From Maribellus sp. YY47 (GTDB lineage Bacteria; Bacteroidota; Bacteroidia; Bacteroidales; Prolixibacteraceae): DNA of 64,000 nt. Of this stretch, positions 51,967-61,093 are shown piece after piece. The stretch is taken from assembly GCF_023111095.1 (NCBI RefSeq), contig NZ_JALGYW010000022.1:22591-86590 (forward strand). Direction: 5' to 3'. A model generated the notes under the pieces. It did not search any database, had not been told where the DNA came from, and saw only the letters and a program-made list of their open reading frames with translations. The first letter of the stretch is position 1; each line of letters opens with the position of its first letter. The translations under genes were made by a program, and so were the position numbers.

Positions 51967-53685
51967 ATGAAGAGACGGAATTTTTTATCATTGGTTTCAG
52001 CCGGAAGTGGCGGGGTTTTACTCGCGGCACCTTCCATTACACAGGCGGCGACAACAAATCGTTCAAAAAAAATGAAGCAGAAGGCAGAGGAACTGGCTGC
52101 CGACGTGGTGATTGCCGGAGGAGGCTTGGGCGGTTGCGCTGCAGCTTTGGCGGCTTGTCGTAACGGGCTAAAAGTAATTTTAACCGAAGAAACCGACTGG
52201 ATTGGCGGACAGGTGTCGCAACAAGGCGTTCCGCCCGATGAACATTATTGGATTGAAACGCACGGAGCTCCCGCGTCGTACCGCGATTACCGAAACAGGA
52301 TCCGTGATTATTATAAACGAAATTATCCGTTAACCGAAGAGGCTAAAAGTCGCTCCAACCTGAATCCGGGCGATGGATCTGTGTCTCGGATTTGTCACGA
52401 ACCGCGCGTAACAGTAGCCGTCTTGACAGAAATGTTACTGCCTTTTATCAGCACCGGAAAGCTGACATTGCTGACCGAGCATAAAATTGATGCGGCAGAC
52501 GTAACGGGAGATGAAGTAAAGGCGATCAGGGCACACGATCTGAAAAACGATGAGAGCATTGTGCTGAATGCATCGTATTTTATTGATGCAACCGAATGTG
52601 GCGACCTGCTGCCGCTTACCGGAACCGAATACCTTACCGGAACCGAGTCGAAAAGTGAGACGGGAGAATTACATGCGCCGGAAGTAGGCAATCCGAAAAA
52701 CAACCAGGCCTTCACTTTGTGTTTTGCGATGGATTACCAACCGGGCGTGAACAATGTGATCGATCGTCCGAAAGATTATGATTTCTGGAGCAATTATGTG
52801 CCGCAAATGGATACGCCCTGGGCAGGAAAATTACTGGATTTACATTATTCCGATCCGCGAACGCTGAAACCCAAAAAACTGGGCTTTCATCCCGAAGGAA
52901 AGAAAACCGGAAACATGCTGAACCTGTGGTTATACCGTCGGTTGATTAACAAGGAAAATTTTGCTCCGGGAACTTACGATGGCGACATCACCATTGTAAA
53001 CTGGCCTCAAAACGACTATTTCCTGGGGAACCTGATCGACGTAAGTGAAAAGGAGTTTCAGAAGCATGTGGAAGGTGCGCGGCAATTAAACCTGTCGTTG
53101 TTTTACTGGTTGCAAACCGAAGCGCCTCGTCCCGATGGCGGACAGGGATGGGCTGGTCTACGCTTGCGTGGCGATGTAATGGGCACCGAAGACGGTATGG
53201 CAAAATATCCTTACATCCGCGAAGCCCGAAGAATTAAAGCTGAATTTACGGTGTTGGAAGAACATGTGGGAGCCGAAAACCGCCGTTTGGTGGCTGGTGA
53301 CGAGGCCGGAAAGAAATCGGCTGATTTTTACGACAGCGTAGGAACCGGTTATTACCATATCGATTTGCATCCGAGCAGCCAGGGTATTAATTATGTCGAT
53401 TTTGGCTCGCTTCCATTCCAGATTCCACTGGGCGCCTTGCTGCCACAACGAATGAATAATGTGTTGCCGGCCAATAAAAACGTCGGCACAACGCACATTA
53501 CCAACGGTTGTTTCCGTTTGCATCCGGTGGAGTGGAGCATTGGTGAAGCCGTGGGAATGCTTGTGGCTTTTGCACGGCAGAAAAACGTACCGCCGCGTGC
53601 TGTTCGCGAACAGAAAAATTTATTGACTGAATTCCAGGATTGGATCAGAAGCCAGGGGCTGGAAACGCACTGGCCTAATAGTTAG
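51967..53685 (+). CDS. Tat-exported FAD-dependent oxidoreductase (FAD_oxidored type)
   Basis: 572 aa. A Tat leader (MKRRNFLSLVSAGSGG) precedes the FAD Rossmann fold VVIAGGGLGGCAAALAAC (about residues 47-65) and the conserved ETDWIGGQVSQQGVPPDE active-region segment. A central substrate-domain block ECGDLLPLTG follows, and the C-terminal half closes with RLHPVEWSIGEAVG, where the FAD is sealed. This family is frequent in Bacteroidota, Planctomycetes and Verrucomicrobia glycan loci, with no firmly established reaction that I can cite. It may oxidise a sugar hydroxyl in the periplasm. Six bases separate it from the permuted esterase. Confidence 0.87.
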   Translation: MKRRNFLSLVSAGSGGVLLAAPSITQAATTNRSKKMKQKAEELAADVVIAGGGLGGCAAALAACRNGLKVILTEETDWIGGQVSQQGVPPDEHYWIETHGAPASYRDYRNRIRDYYKRNYPLTEEAKSRSNLNPGDGSVSRICHEPRVTVAVLTEMLLPFISTGKLTLLTEHKIDAADVTGDEVKAIRAHDLKNDESIVLNASYFIDATECGDLLPLTGTEYLTGTESKSETGELHAPEVGNPKNNQAFTLCFAMDYQPGVNNVIDRPKDYDFWSNYVPQMDTPWAGKLLDLHYSDPRTLKPKKLGFHPEGKKTGNMLNLWLYRRLINKENFAPGTYDGDITIVNWPQNDYFLGNLIDVSEKEFQKHVEGARQLNLSLFYWLQTEAPRPDGGQGWAGLRLRGDVMGTEDGMAKYPYIREARRIKAEFTVLEEHVGAENRRLVAGDEAGKKSADFYDSVGTGYYHIDLHPSSQGINYVDFGSLPFQIPLGALLPQRMNNVLPANKNVGTTHITNGCFRLHPVEWSIGEAVGMLVAFARQKNVPPRAVREQKNLLTEFQDWIRSQGLETHWPNS

Positions 53686-53691
53686 TTTATC

Positions 53692-54468
53692 ATGAATAGA
53701 ACAAAAAAATACCTGTCGGGCCTGGTGCATCTGACGTTGGTGATAACGGCTGTTTTGTTTTTGTCGTGTACAAACGAAAAGCCGCTTGGAGATGTGTTTA
53801 ACAAAGGTGTGCCCGGAAATAACACGGCCGATTTGCTGAGACGCGTGTCAACCGATGTGGTAGCACTTCAACCCGACCTCGTGGTTGTGATGGTGGGAAC
53901 AAATGACTTGCTGAATACCCGGAAAATGCTTTCGGTGGGCGAGTATTACAACAATATGGATCTGTTAACCGACAGCCTGTTGCGGCACAATATCTCAGTG
54001 ATTGTGGTGAGTCCGCCAACTGCCGACTCGCTGCATTTGTTTGAACGCCACGACTCGACGCTTTATCCGGCTACCCCGATGAAACTGCTGGAAGCAGGCA
54101 GTGATACCTTGAGGGCATTGTGCGAAAAAAAGGACTTGGTGTTTGTCGATCTTTTTTCCCACCTCAAAGAAATGGGGATTCCGGAGCACGAGAGAGATCA
54201 GATTATCCGGAACCGCGCCAACAGCGACAGCAACGATGGTATTCATTTTACCAAAGAAGGTAATTACCTGCTGGCCAGATTTATTTACGAGCATTTGGTA
54301 GCGAATTTCGATGGTCCGGGCAGCCTGAAGATTGTGTGCTTTGGCGATTCCATAACCTGTGGCGTTTTTATGGAAGGGAAGGGAACAACCGAAGGCGATA
54401 CGTATCCGGCTGTATTAAAAAGGCTGATAAAAGGCGAAAGCCCGCAAATAATAATAGAAAGAGAATAG
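53692..54468 (+). CDS. Circularly permuted SGNH/GDSL-type esterase, lipoprotein
   Basis: 258 aa with a lipoprotein leader (lipobox Cys C26). All SGNH blocks are present but in the order II-III-V-I. Block II is FNKGVPGNNTADLLRR (residues 36-51), block III VGTND (68-72), block V NDGIHFTKEG (D182, H185), and only then block I, VCFGDSITCG with the nucleophile S220 (residues 215-224), followed by a helix and the C-terminus. In ordinary family members block I is at the N-terminus. The break falls in the loop between the first helix and the second strand, and the two halves rejoin to give a full domain, so it is a circular permutation rather than a truncation. It likely removes acyl groups from the imported glycan in the periplasm or on the outer membrane. 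The gene is tightly packed between the FAD enzyme and the next lipoprotein. Confidence 0.85.
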   Translation: MNRTKKYLSGLVHLTLVITAVLFLSCTNEKPLGDVFNKGVPGNNTADLLRRVSTDVVALQPDLVVVMVGTNDLLNTRKMLSVGEYYNNMDLLTDSLLRHNISVIVVSPPTADSLHLFERHDSTLYPATPMKLLEAGSDTLRALCEKKDLVFVDLFSHLKEMGIPEHERDQIIRNRANSDSNDGIHFTKEGNYLLARFIYEHLVANFDGPGSLKIVCFGDSITCGVFMEGKGTTEGDTYPAVLKRLIKGESPQIIIERE

Positions 54469-54474
54469 AATGAT

Positions 54475-56634
54475 ATGTTTATGAAAATAATAGAACAAAT
54501 AAAAGTGTGGAGCCTGGCGGTAATCGCCTTAATAATGGCTGCTTGTGGTGGTAGTCGCCACAAAATACATGTAAGCGGTTCTGCCGATAACGATTTGATT
54601 CAGTTGCTGAAAAGCCATCAAAACATCCAACTTGTTTTTCATGCTACACCCGAACAGGCCGTTCAGGAAGCAAAAAGCGGAGAAGGACTTTTGGTTTTGT
54701 CTTCGGCTTATCCCAACAAAACAGAACAGATAAGCGACAATTTTTATACCCGGTTAAAAGAGAAAGGGGTGCGCGCTTATGTTGAGTTTCCATCGCGGCT
54801 TCTGCAAAGTGAAGTGGGAGCCATCGAAAAGGCCAAACACGAGCGTGTGGTGGTCAGTTCAGGCTTTTTTAACGCGTCGCCCGACAGTTTGACGATTTTG
54901 GGGTTAAACGGTTTGTATTACACCGAAGTACCCGCTGATTCGGCGAAGGTACTGATGGTGGCGGCGCGTGTTGCCGGTTTCGATTCTGCCATTTACGGCT
55001 TGCCCGAAAAACAGTTTCCCATTTTACTCGAACTGAAGGAGCAGCCCGTGTTGGTGTCAACCACAAATCTGAGCGGATTTATTTCGGGAAGATACGCCCC
55101 GTCAAAAGAATGGGGAGCGGTGTGGAAACAGATTCTCGGGTTTGTAGCTCCCGGACTTGAAAATCAGGAATTGAGCTGGGAACCGGTTGTTGGACCGACT
55201 TATGGCAAAGAAGATGTTTTACCGGAAGATGTGGAACGCAAAAGTTTTGCACGCGGTGTGGAGTGGTATAAAAATGCCCGCATGCTGATCCCCGACTCGT
55301 ATGTGGATACGCTAAAAGCGTTGGTAGATTCCGGAATTCAGCGCCTGGCTTGGAACGAAGCTATTCCCGTAGGCGACGGATCGCATGGCGTTTTTGAATG
55401 TATTTTCTCTGAAATTGATGAAACCGGCAGCCAGCCTATCGGAATCATGGAACGGGGCGACTGCATCAGCGAAACGGCCATGGCTTTTGCCACGGCGGGA
55501 AAAGCTTTGGGGAATGAGGAATATTTAGGAACAGCTCAAAAACTGCTGGATTACTACCTGCTGAATTCGATTGCAACAAAAAATGAATACGCCGATTCAT
55601 CGCACGGAGCCTATGGTTTAATCCCGTGGGGAATCAGTAATTATGCGTGGTACCGCGCCAGTTACGGCGACGACAACGCCCGTTTCCTTTTGGGAGCCTG
55701 GACCACCGCCGCACTTACCGGAACCGATCACTGGGACGAAATCTTTATGAAATCGTTAATCGCCCTGGTGCGAACAACCGGTGCAAATGGTTTCAGAGGC
55801 AGCAGAATCGATCTCCCTCAATTTGAAAAGAACGGATGGGAATATTATTACAACCAGGAAGTCCTCAATTTGGCGCCTCATTTCGAAAGTTATTTGTGGG
55901 CCTGTTACCTGTGGGCTTACGACAAAACCGGCGATGATATTTTTCTGAACCGTGCCAAAAACGGAATCCGGATCATGATGGAAAATTATCCGAATGGCTG
56001 GAGCTGGACAAACGGACTGGCGCAGGAAAGGGCACGGATGATTTTGCCGCTGTCGTGGCTGCTGCGGGTGGAAAATACCGAAGAAAACCGCGCAATGTTA
56101 TTGACCGTGGTGAACGATTTTCTGAAACTTCAGGACGACTGCGGCGCTATTCGCGAAGAGTTGGGATCGATTGAAATGGGACGTTATCCGCCGCCGCAAA
56201 CAAATGAAGCCTACGGAACAACAGAAGCTTCGCTTATTGCGCAAAATGGCGATCCGGTTAGCGATTTGCTGTACACCACCAACTTCGCATTTTTAGGATT
56301 GCACGAGGCGTGTTATGCCACCGGCGATGCCGACATCAAAAAAGCAACCGATAAGTTAGCGGAATTTTTGTGTCGTATACAGGTAAAATCGGCCGATCAT
56401 CCGGAATTGGATGGCGGTTGGATGCGCGCTTTTGATTACGAGCAATTCGAGCAGTGGGGCTCCAATGCCGATCACGGTTGGGGGGCCTGGGCCATCGAAA
56501 CGGGCTGGACTCAGGGTTGGATCACCGCAATTCTGGCATTAAGAGAGATGGACATGTCGATTTGGGAGCTGACTAAAGGTTCTGAAATTGCCCGGTATCA
56601 TGCTAAATTGAAAAAGGAGATGCTTTCGAAATAG
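54475..56634 (+). CDS. Large lipoprotein with alpha/alpha-barrel-like domain, unknown function
   Basis: 719 aa (an ATG at 54481 is an alternative). Lipobox Cys C24 (MAAC-GGSR). Residues 40-270 form a mixed alpha/beta domain. Residues 275-715 are helical with repeated aromatic blocks: SWTNGLAQERARMILPLSWL, SYLWACYLWAYDKTGDD, GGWMRAFDYEQFEQWGSNADHGWG, TGWTQGWITAILALREM. The pattern resembles the (alpha/alpha)6 barrels of glycosidases and lyases such as GH88, GH105 or GH127, but I see no diagnostic motif. It begins six bases after the permuted esterase. Whether it is an enzyme or a glycan-binding protein is open. The AWxxETGWTQGW segment is the likely active-site face. Confidence 0.65.
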   Translation: MFMKIIEQIKVWSLAVIALIMAACGGSRHKIHVSGSADNDLIQLLKSHQNIQLVFHATPEQAVQEAKSGEGLLVLSSAYPNKTEQISDNFYTRLKEKGVRAYVEFPSRLLQSEVGAIEKAKHERVVVSSGFFNASPDSLTILGLNGLYYTEVPADSAKVLMVAARVAGFDSAIYGLPEKQFPILLELKEQPVLVSTTNLSGFISGRYAPSKEWGAVWKQILGFVAPGLENQELSWEPVVGPTYGKEDVLPEDVERKSFARGVEWYKNARMLIPDSYVDTLKALVDSGIQRLAWNEAIPVGDGSHGVFECIFSEIDETGSQPIGIMERGDCISETAMAFATAGKALGNEEYLGTAQKLLDYYLLNSIATKNEYADSSHGAYGLIPWGISNYAWYRASYGDDNARFLLGAWTTAALTGTDHWDEIFMKSLIALVRTTGANGFRGSRIDLPQFEKNGWEYYYNQEVLNLAPHFESYLWACYLWAYDKTGDDIFLNRAKNGIRIMMENYPNGWSWTNGLAQERARMILPLSWLLRVENTEENRAMLLTVVNDFLKLQDDCGAIREELGSIEMGRYPPPQTNEAYGTTEASLIAQNGDPVSDLLYTTNFAFLGLHEACYATGDADIKKATDKLAEFLCRIQVKSADHPELDGGWMRAFDYEQFEQWGSNADHGWGAWAIETGWTQGWITAILALREMDMSIWELTKGSEIARYHAKLKKEMLSK

Positions 56635-56694
56635 CGATTGCTGTCCTGTGAACAATAATAGAACATCAGACCGAATAGTAATTAAAATTGAATT

Positions 56695-58236
56695 ATGAGT
56701 AAGGTGATCAGAAGAGACTTTTTAAAAGGAATGGCAGCAGTACCTTTTCTCGGGTACTTTGCCTTCGCTTTTAAAGGAAGTATTGGTGAGGAAGCGAAAG
56801 GGAAAAGTAAAGATATTTATGAAACACTGAAGATCAACAAGCTGGATGCCACCGGACAAAAACTGTTGCCGCCAACCGGAATGGGGGAGAAACCCCTGCG
56901 GATAGGTGTGGTGGGGAACGGCTGGCGTGGCGAACAGTTGCTGCGCTCGCTGGGATTTACGCACCCCGATTTCGTAGAAAAAAACACGATCGATGGCAAA
57001 TACACCAGGAAGCTGGAGGAGTTTTTAAACCAGGAAGATTTAAACGTGGAGTTTGCTGCTGTTTGCGACACCTTTGATGTGCGAACGCAGCGCGCGGTTG
57101 AAATCGCGGCCAACGACCTTCGACCTGGCGGAAGAAAAACGCCGAAGCCCGTAAAAATATTTTCGTCGTACCGCGAAATGGTAAAAAGCAATGAGGTGGA
57201 TGCCATTATCGTTGCCACGCCCGACCACACGCATGCGCTAATTGCGATTGAAGCAGCCAAAGCCGGCAAACATGTTTACCTGGAAAAACCGATGACCCAC
57301 ACCATCGAGGAAGCGGTGGAATTGCGAAATACCATCAAATCAACAGGTGTGGTATTTCAGCTGGGCCATGAAAACCGCCAGCAGATGAGTTTTAAAATCG
57401 CTCGCGAACTCTATCAGAAGGGAGTTTTGGGCGATGTTTCGATGGTGCAGACTTTTACCAACCGGAACAATACTTTTGGCGCGTGGATTCGCGACGAAGC
57501 CTTCGATCATAAACTTGGAAACGAAAGTAATATCAACTGGAAAGAGTTTCTGGCCCATGCGCCCTGGCACGAATTTGATTTGAAACGTTACTTCAGCTGG
57601 CAGCGCTACAGCGATTACGGAACAAGTGTTACCGGAAATGACTTTTCGCACAGCTTCGATTGTGTAAACCAGGTACTGGAGTTGGGTATTCCCGAGACCG
57701 TGGTGGCAATTGGCGGACAGCATTACTACAAGACACATGGCGACATGCCCGATGTGATGAATGCCATCTTCCATTATCCCAACCGGAAACTGACGCTTAC
57801 CTACGATTGCTCGTTGAAAAACAGTATTTACCGGCAGGCAAAAATTCTTGGATCGGAAGCTACGATGGATGTCGACCGGGCAATTATGATATACAAAGAC
57901 GGCCTGTCGGAACGATATCGCGATATTAAGGCAAACGCATCAGACCCGATGTATTATTACGAACCCAACACGGGCGTTGATGCCATTTCGTCGGCAACAT
58001 CGCAGGCCTACCTAAAAGGCGGGTACGGGCCAACTTACATCGACGGCCAGGTGGTAGATGCCACCCTGCTGCATCTAAAAGAATGGGTGGATGCCATTCG
58101 CGGAAAAGGCGAGACCAGCTGTAATGTCGATGTGGGTTTTGAAGAGGCCGTAACTTTTAACCTGGCCAACCTTGCGTACGACAGCAAACGGCCGGTGAAA
58201 TGGGATGCAGAAAACGAAAAAGCAATCATTTTATAA
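56695..58236 (+). CDS. Tat-exported Gfo/Idh/MocA oxidoreductase
   Basis: 513 aa. A Tat-like leader (VIRRDFLKGMAAVPFLG) precedes a nucleotide-binding Rossmann domain (IGVVGNGWRGEQLLRS at about 66-82). The catalytic EKP signature is in HVYLEKPMTHT (about residue 197). Later come the substrate-site lysine/histidine segments QLGHENRQQMSF and GNDFSHSFDCVNQV. The reaction is reversible oxidation of a sugar or polyol hydroxyl with NAD(P) kept in the pocket. It differs from the GH109-like gene at 9135 in both motifs and length. It lies in the enzyme run together with the FAD oxidoreductase and DoxX, pointing to periplasmic redox chemistry on the glycan. Confidence 0.88.
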   Translation: MSKVIRRDFLKGMAAVPFLGYFAFAFKGSIGEEAKGKSKDIYETLKINKLDATGQKLLPPTGMGEKPLRIGVVGNGWRGEQLLRSLGFTHPDFVEKNTIDGKYTRKLEEFLNQEDLNVEFAAVCDTFDVRTQRAVEIAANDLRPGGRKTPKPVKIFSSYREMVKSNEVDAIIVATPDHTHALIAIEAAKAGKHVYLEKPMTHTIEEAVELRNTIKSTGVVFQLGHENRQQMSFKIARELYQKGVLGDVSMVQTFTNRNNTFGAWIRDEAFDHKLGNESNINWKEFLAHAPWHEFDLKRYFSWQRYSDYGTSVTGNDFSHSFDCVNQVLELGIPETVVAIGGQHYYKTHGDMPDVMNAIFHYPNRKLTLTYDCSLKNSIYRQAKILGSEATMDVDRAIMIYKDGLSERYRDIKANASDPMYYYEPNTGVDAISSATSQAYLKGGYGPTYIDGQVVDATLLHLKEWVDAIRGKGETSCNVDVGFEEAVTFNLANLAYDSKRPVKWDAENEKAIIL

Positions 58237-58254
58237 AAGTCAGGGAGGTTGAAG

Positions 58255-58758
58255 ATGAAATTGGAACACGAAAAAATAGCAAACAGCTATTCAACAAAAC
58301 AGTTGGTGGTACTCACTTCGCTGAGGATTTTAATCGGTTGGCATTTTTTGTACGAAGGTCTGGTTAAACTTTGTATGCCGGAGTGGACCGCCAAAGAATA
58401 CCTGAATGGGGCTGTAGGGCTGTTCGCTCCACTTTTTAAAGCCATGGCAGGTTCTGAGTTTGCGATGACTTTGGTTGATACGCTGAATGTGTGGGGGCTG
58501 ATACTTATCGGTTTGAGTTTGTTTATCGGACTTTTATCGAAACCGGCAAAAATATTTGGCATAGTGTTACTGGCCATGTATTACCTGGCCTATCCGCCTT
58601 TCCCCGGGCTCGCTGCCAACATGCACGCCGAAGGAAGTTACTGGATCGTGAACAAAAACCTGATCGAAATTGCCGCATTGAGTGTGTTGTATTTCTTCCC
58701 GTCGAATTACCAAACCGGAATCGATCGATTTTTATTTGCCACGAAAAAGCAAAAATAG
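58255..58758 (+). CDS. DoxX-family membrane protein
   Basis: 167 aa with four hydrophobic helices, matching the DoxX/quinol-linked subunit group (LRILIGWHFLYEGLVKL at the first helix, PPFPGLAANMHAEGSYWIVNKNLIE in a loop). A Shine-Dalgarno-like AGGGAGG lies six bases before the ATG at 58255, which is uncommon here and decides that start over the TTG at 58249. DoxX proteins are proposed to pass electrons to or from quinones. In this position it could connect the Gfo/Idh/MocA or FAD enzyme to respiration, which is inference. Confidence 0.87.
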   Translation: MKLEHEKIANSYSTKQLVVLTSLRILIGWHFLYEGLVKLCMPEWTAKEYLNGAVGLFAPLFKAMAGSEFAMTLVDTLNVWGLILIGLSLFIGLLSKPAKIFGIVLLAMYYLAYPPFPGLAANMHAEGSYWIVNKNLIEIAALSVLYFFPSNYQTGIDRFLFATKKQK

Positions 58759-58890
58759 AAGCCTGCAAGCCATCGGATTTTCACTTTATTATTCTTCTAA
58801 ATAAACAGGGTTGGTAAAAATTTTTAGTAAATGATCCGGCGAGAATAAAAATAATTAGTTTATTTGAGAAACCTTAGCCAATTGAATATA

Positions 58891-59964
58891 ATGAAGATGA
58901 AATTCGTTGTTAAAATCCTTGCGTTTTGTGCGCTAAACTTTTTTTGCTTTTCGGGTTTTGCCGGAGATTACGGTAAAATAAATATTGCCGATTTGGTGCT
59001 GATTTACCAGGGCGGTGTGCATCGTCCGATGGAGTGGACCAAAGAGGAGTTTTTGCCGTATGTGGTGCACGAGAATCAACAAGGCGAGGTAAACTGGTTG
59101 TTCGATGGCTTTCTTTTTCTTGAATTTAAAGATGGAAAGGGACGCAACTACGCGCCGGGATATGAAAAACAGAATGCCAGAAAACCCGAATGGGAATGGT
59201 TGCTCGATCGCCGGTTTGAGAAAGACAAGGCGTTTTCGGCCCTAAACCAGTGTATTGAAGAGCAAATTCAGAAAATTGGAAAGCCGGGATTTAAACACAA
59301 ACTGGTGTCCGGAATTCCTTCGCCCATTCTTGATCAGGACGATTGGGGCGAGCTTGATGGTCAAAAATTAGATTTCCATAATCAGGAAGATAGACTGACC
59401 GCAGAAAAATGGTACATCGATCGTTTCTTGGAACGGTATAACCAGGAAAATTATGAACACCTTCAGCTTGATGGTTTTTATTGGGTGGATGAAGACGTGC
59501 GCGGCTGTGCCGATATTTTAATTCCGCTGGGCGATTACATCCGGTCGAAAGGATTCAAATTTTATTGGATTCCATACTGGACAGCAGCCGGTCGCGACGA
59601 ATGGAAAAAATATAAATTCGATTTTGCCTGGATTCAGCCCAATCATTTTTTCCACGCCGATGTAAGTGATGAACGACTTGAAGAAGCCTGTGCTTTTGCC
59701 CGCGCGCAAAAAATGGGCGTGGAAATGGAGTTTGATGGCAGAGCGATGGCCGATCACGAATCAGGTTTCCGAACACGTTTAACAGCTTATATCGATGCCT
59801 ATGAAAAAAAACGGGTATTTGAGCAGTCCTCGGTTGCCTATTACGAAGGAGGTAACTGCATTTATAAGTTTTACAAGTCGGAAAATCCGAAAGACAAGGA
59901 AATAATGGATCGGCTGGCAAAGTTGATTATTGACAGAAAAAACAAACGATTTATAAAAAAATGA
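58891..59964 (+). CDS. DUF4855 protein, exported
   Basis: 357 aa from the ATG at 58891, with a Sec signal peptide ending near CFSGFAG. The upstream TTG at 58864 is unlikely. The body fits the DUF4855 family: ADLVLIYQGGVHRPMEWTKEEFLPYVVH, WLFDGFLFLEFKDGKG, LDGFYWVDEDVRG and FAWIQPNHFF, an alpha/beta barrel-like rhythm with an acidic pair (DED) at a strand end. DUF4855 lacks an established activity that I can name. Its stop overlaps the DUF4434 start (ATGA), so both are made together. Confidence 0.8.
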   Translation: MKMKFVVKILAFCALNFFCFSGFAGDYGKINIADLVLIYQGGVHRPMEWTKEEFLPYVVHENQQGEVNWLFDGFLFLEFKDGKGRNYAPGYEKQNARKPEWEWLLDRRFEKDKAFSALNQCIEEQIQKIGKPGFKHKLVSGIPSPILDQDDWGELDGQKLDFHNQEDRLTAEKWYIDRFLERYNQENYEHLQLDGFYWVDEDVRGCADILIPLGDYIRSKGFKFYWIPYWTAAGRDEWKKYKFDFAWIQPNHFFHADVSDERLEEACAFARAQKMGVEMEFDGRAMADHESGFRTRLTAYIDAYEKKRVFEQSSVAYYEGGNCIYKFYKSENPKDKEIMDRLAKLIIDRKNKRFIKK

Positions 59965-61004
59965 ACCGGAAGAATTTTTTAAGAGCGATGGGAACAATGG
60001 CTGTGGCCAGTCCCTTTTTATTGCAGGAACTACAAGCGGCAACAAAGAAAAACGCATCGATAAAACCCATTGAAGGCTCGTGGTTTGAATTTCAGCACCA
60101 CAGCGCTGCAGAAGGAAAATACTGGAATCTTACACTGGAGAAGTTTACCGCTCAACAATGGGATGCCAAAGTAAAAGAAGTGGCCGATGCAGGATTGCGT
60201 TACCTGGTTTTGCTCGACGTGGCGATTTACGATAAAAGTTTTTACCCGACTTCGCTGTTGCCAAAGCACGAAATGGGCTGTGATGATCCGCTGGAAGTGG
60301 TGCTTTCCGCTGCCGATAAATACGGCATCCGCTTTTTTGTAAGCAATGGCTTTTTTGGCGAGTGGACCAATCCTGCAATGTTGATGAAAGATCCGGAGGT
60401 GCACAAACTGCGCGTAAAAGCCATGAATGAAATTGCCGAAAAATATGGTCATCACAAAAGTTTTTACGGCTGGTACTATCCCAACGAAACCGGGATTAAC
60501 GGCCACTACGATGATTTCTTCATTGATTATGTGAATCATTCTTCGGCAGAAGCTGCACGCTTAATGCCCAAAGCCAAAACACTGATTGCGCCTTACGGAA
60601 CCCGGAACGTGGCTTTTGACGATATCTATGTGCGTCAGTTGGAAAAACTGGATGTTGATTTTATTGCTTACCAGGATGAAATAGGGGTGGAAAAAACCCG
60701 GGTTGAAGAAAGTGCCGGTTTTTATGAAAACTTGTATAAACTACATAAAAAAGCAGCCAAATCTAAGCTTTGGGCCGATGTTGAAGTTTTCCGTTTCGAA
60801 GGGAAAGTGTACAACAGCGCCTTGTTGCCTGCGCCCGCCGAACGTGTGCTGCAGCAGCTGGAAGCCGTGTCGCCTTATGTCGAAAAAATCCTGATCTACC
60901 AGTACACCGGCATGATCAATCAATCGAAAGGACAGACATTTGCCGGTCATCCCGATTCGCTGGAGTTGTATCAAAAACTAAAAAAGGGTAAAGCGCTTAA
61001 ATAA
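59961..61004 (+). CDS. DUF4434 protein, exported
   Basis: 347 aa. A Tat-like leader with an R-K pair (NRKNFLRAMGTMAVAS) precedes a (beta/alpha)8-type domain. Landmarks are WFEFQHHSAAEGKYW near residue 40, then YLVLLDVAIYDKSFYP, ISR-type barrel strands, FYGWYYPNETGINGHY (candidate acid E) and LWADVEVFRF (candidate second acid). DUF4434 is a TIM-barrel family seen in glycoside-degradation loci. The two strand-end acids are spaced as in a retaining glycosidase, but catalysis is not demonstrated. The four-base overlap with the DUF4855 gene suggests that the two act on the same substrate or in a complex. Confidence 0.78.
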   Translation: MNRKNFLRAMGTMAVASPFLLQELQAATKKNASIKPIEGSWFEFQHHSAAEGKYWNLTLEKFTAQQWDAKVKEVADAGLRYLVLLDVAIYDKSFYPTSLLPKHEMGCDDPLEVVLSAADKYGIRFFVSNGFFGEWTNPAMLMKDPEVHKLRVKAMNEIAEKYGHHKSFYGWYYPNETGINGHYDDFFIDYVNHSSAEAARLMPKAKTLIAPYGTRNVAFDDIYVRQLEKLDVDFIAYQDEIGVEKTRVEESAGFYENLYKLHKKAAKSKLWADVEVFRFEGKVYNSALLPAPAERVLQQLEAVSPYVEKILIYQYTGMINQSKGQTFAGHPDSLELYQKLKKGKALK

Positions 61005-61093
61005 TACATTGCTCACCCGACTTTGCAGGGGGCGCTTTTTGGGGCCTTGCAGAGACACTGATTAGTAAACGAATAAAACGAAAAATAAAAACA

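Noticed and set aside
53692..54468. Reading the SGNH gene as a truncated pseudogene
   Set aside because: All four blocks and both ends of the domain are present, the frame is intact, and a lipoprotein leader fits directly, so permutation explains it better than decay.
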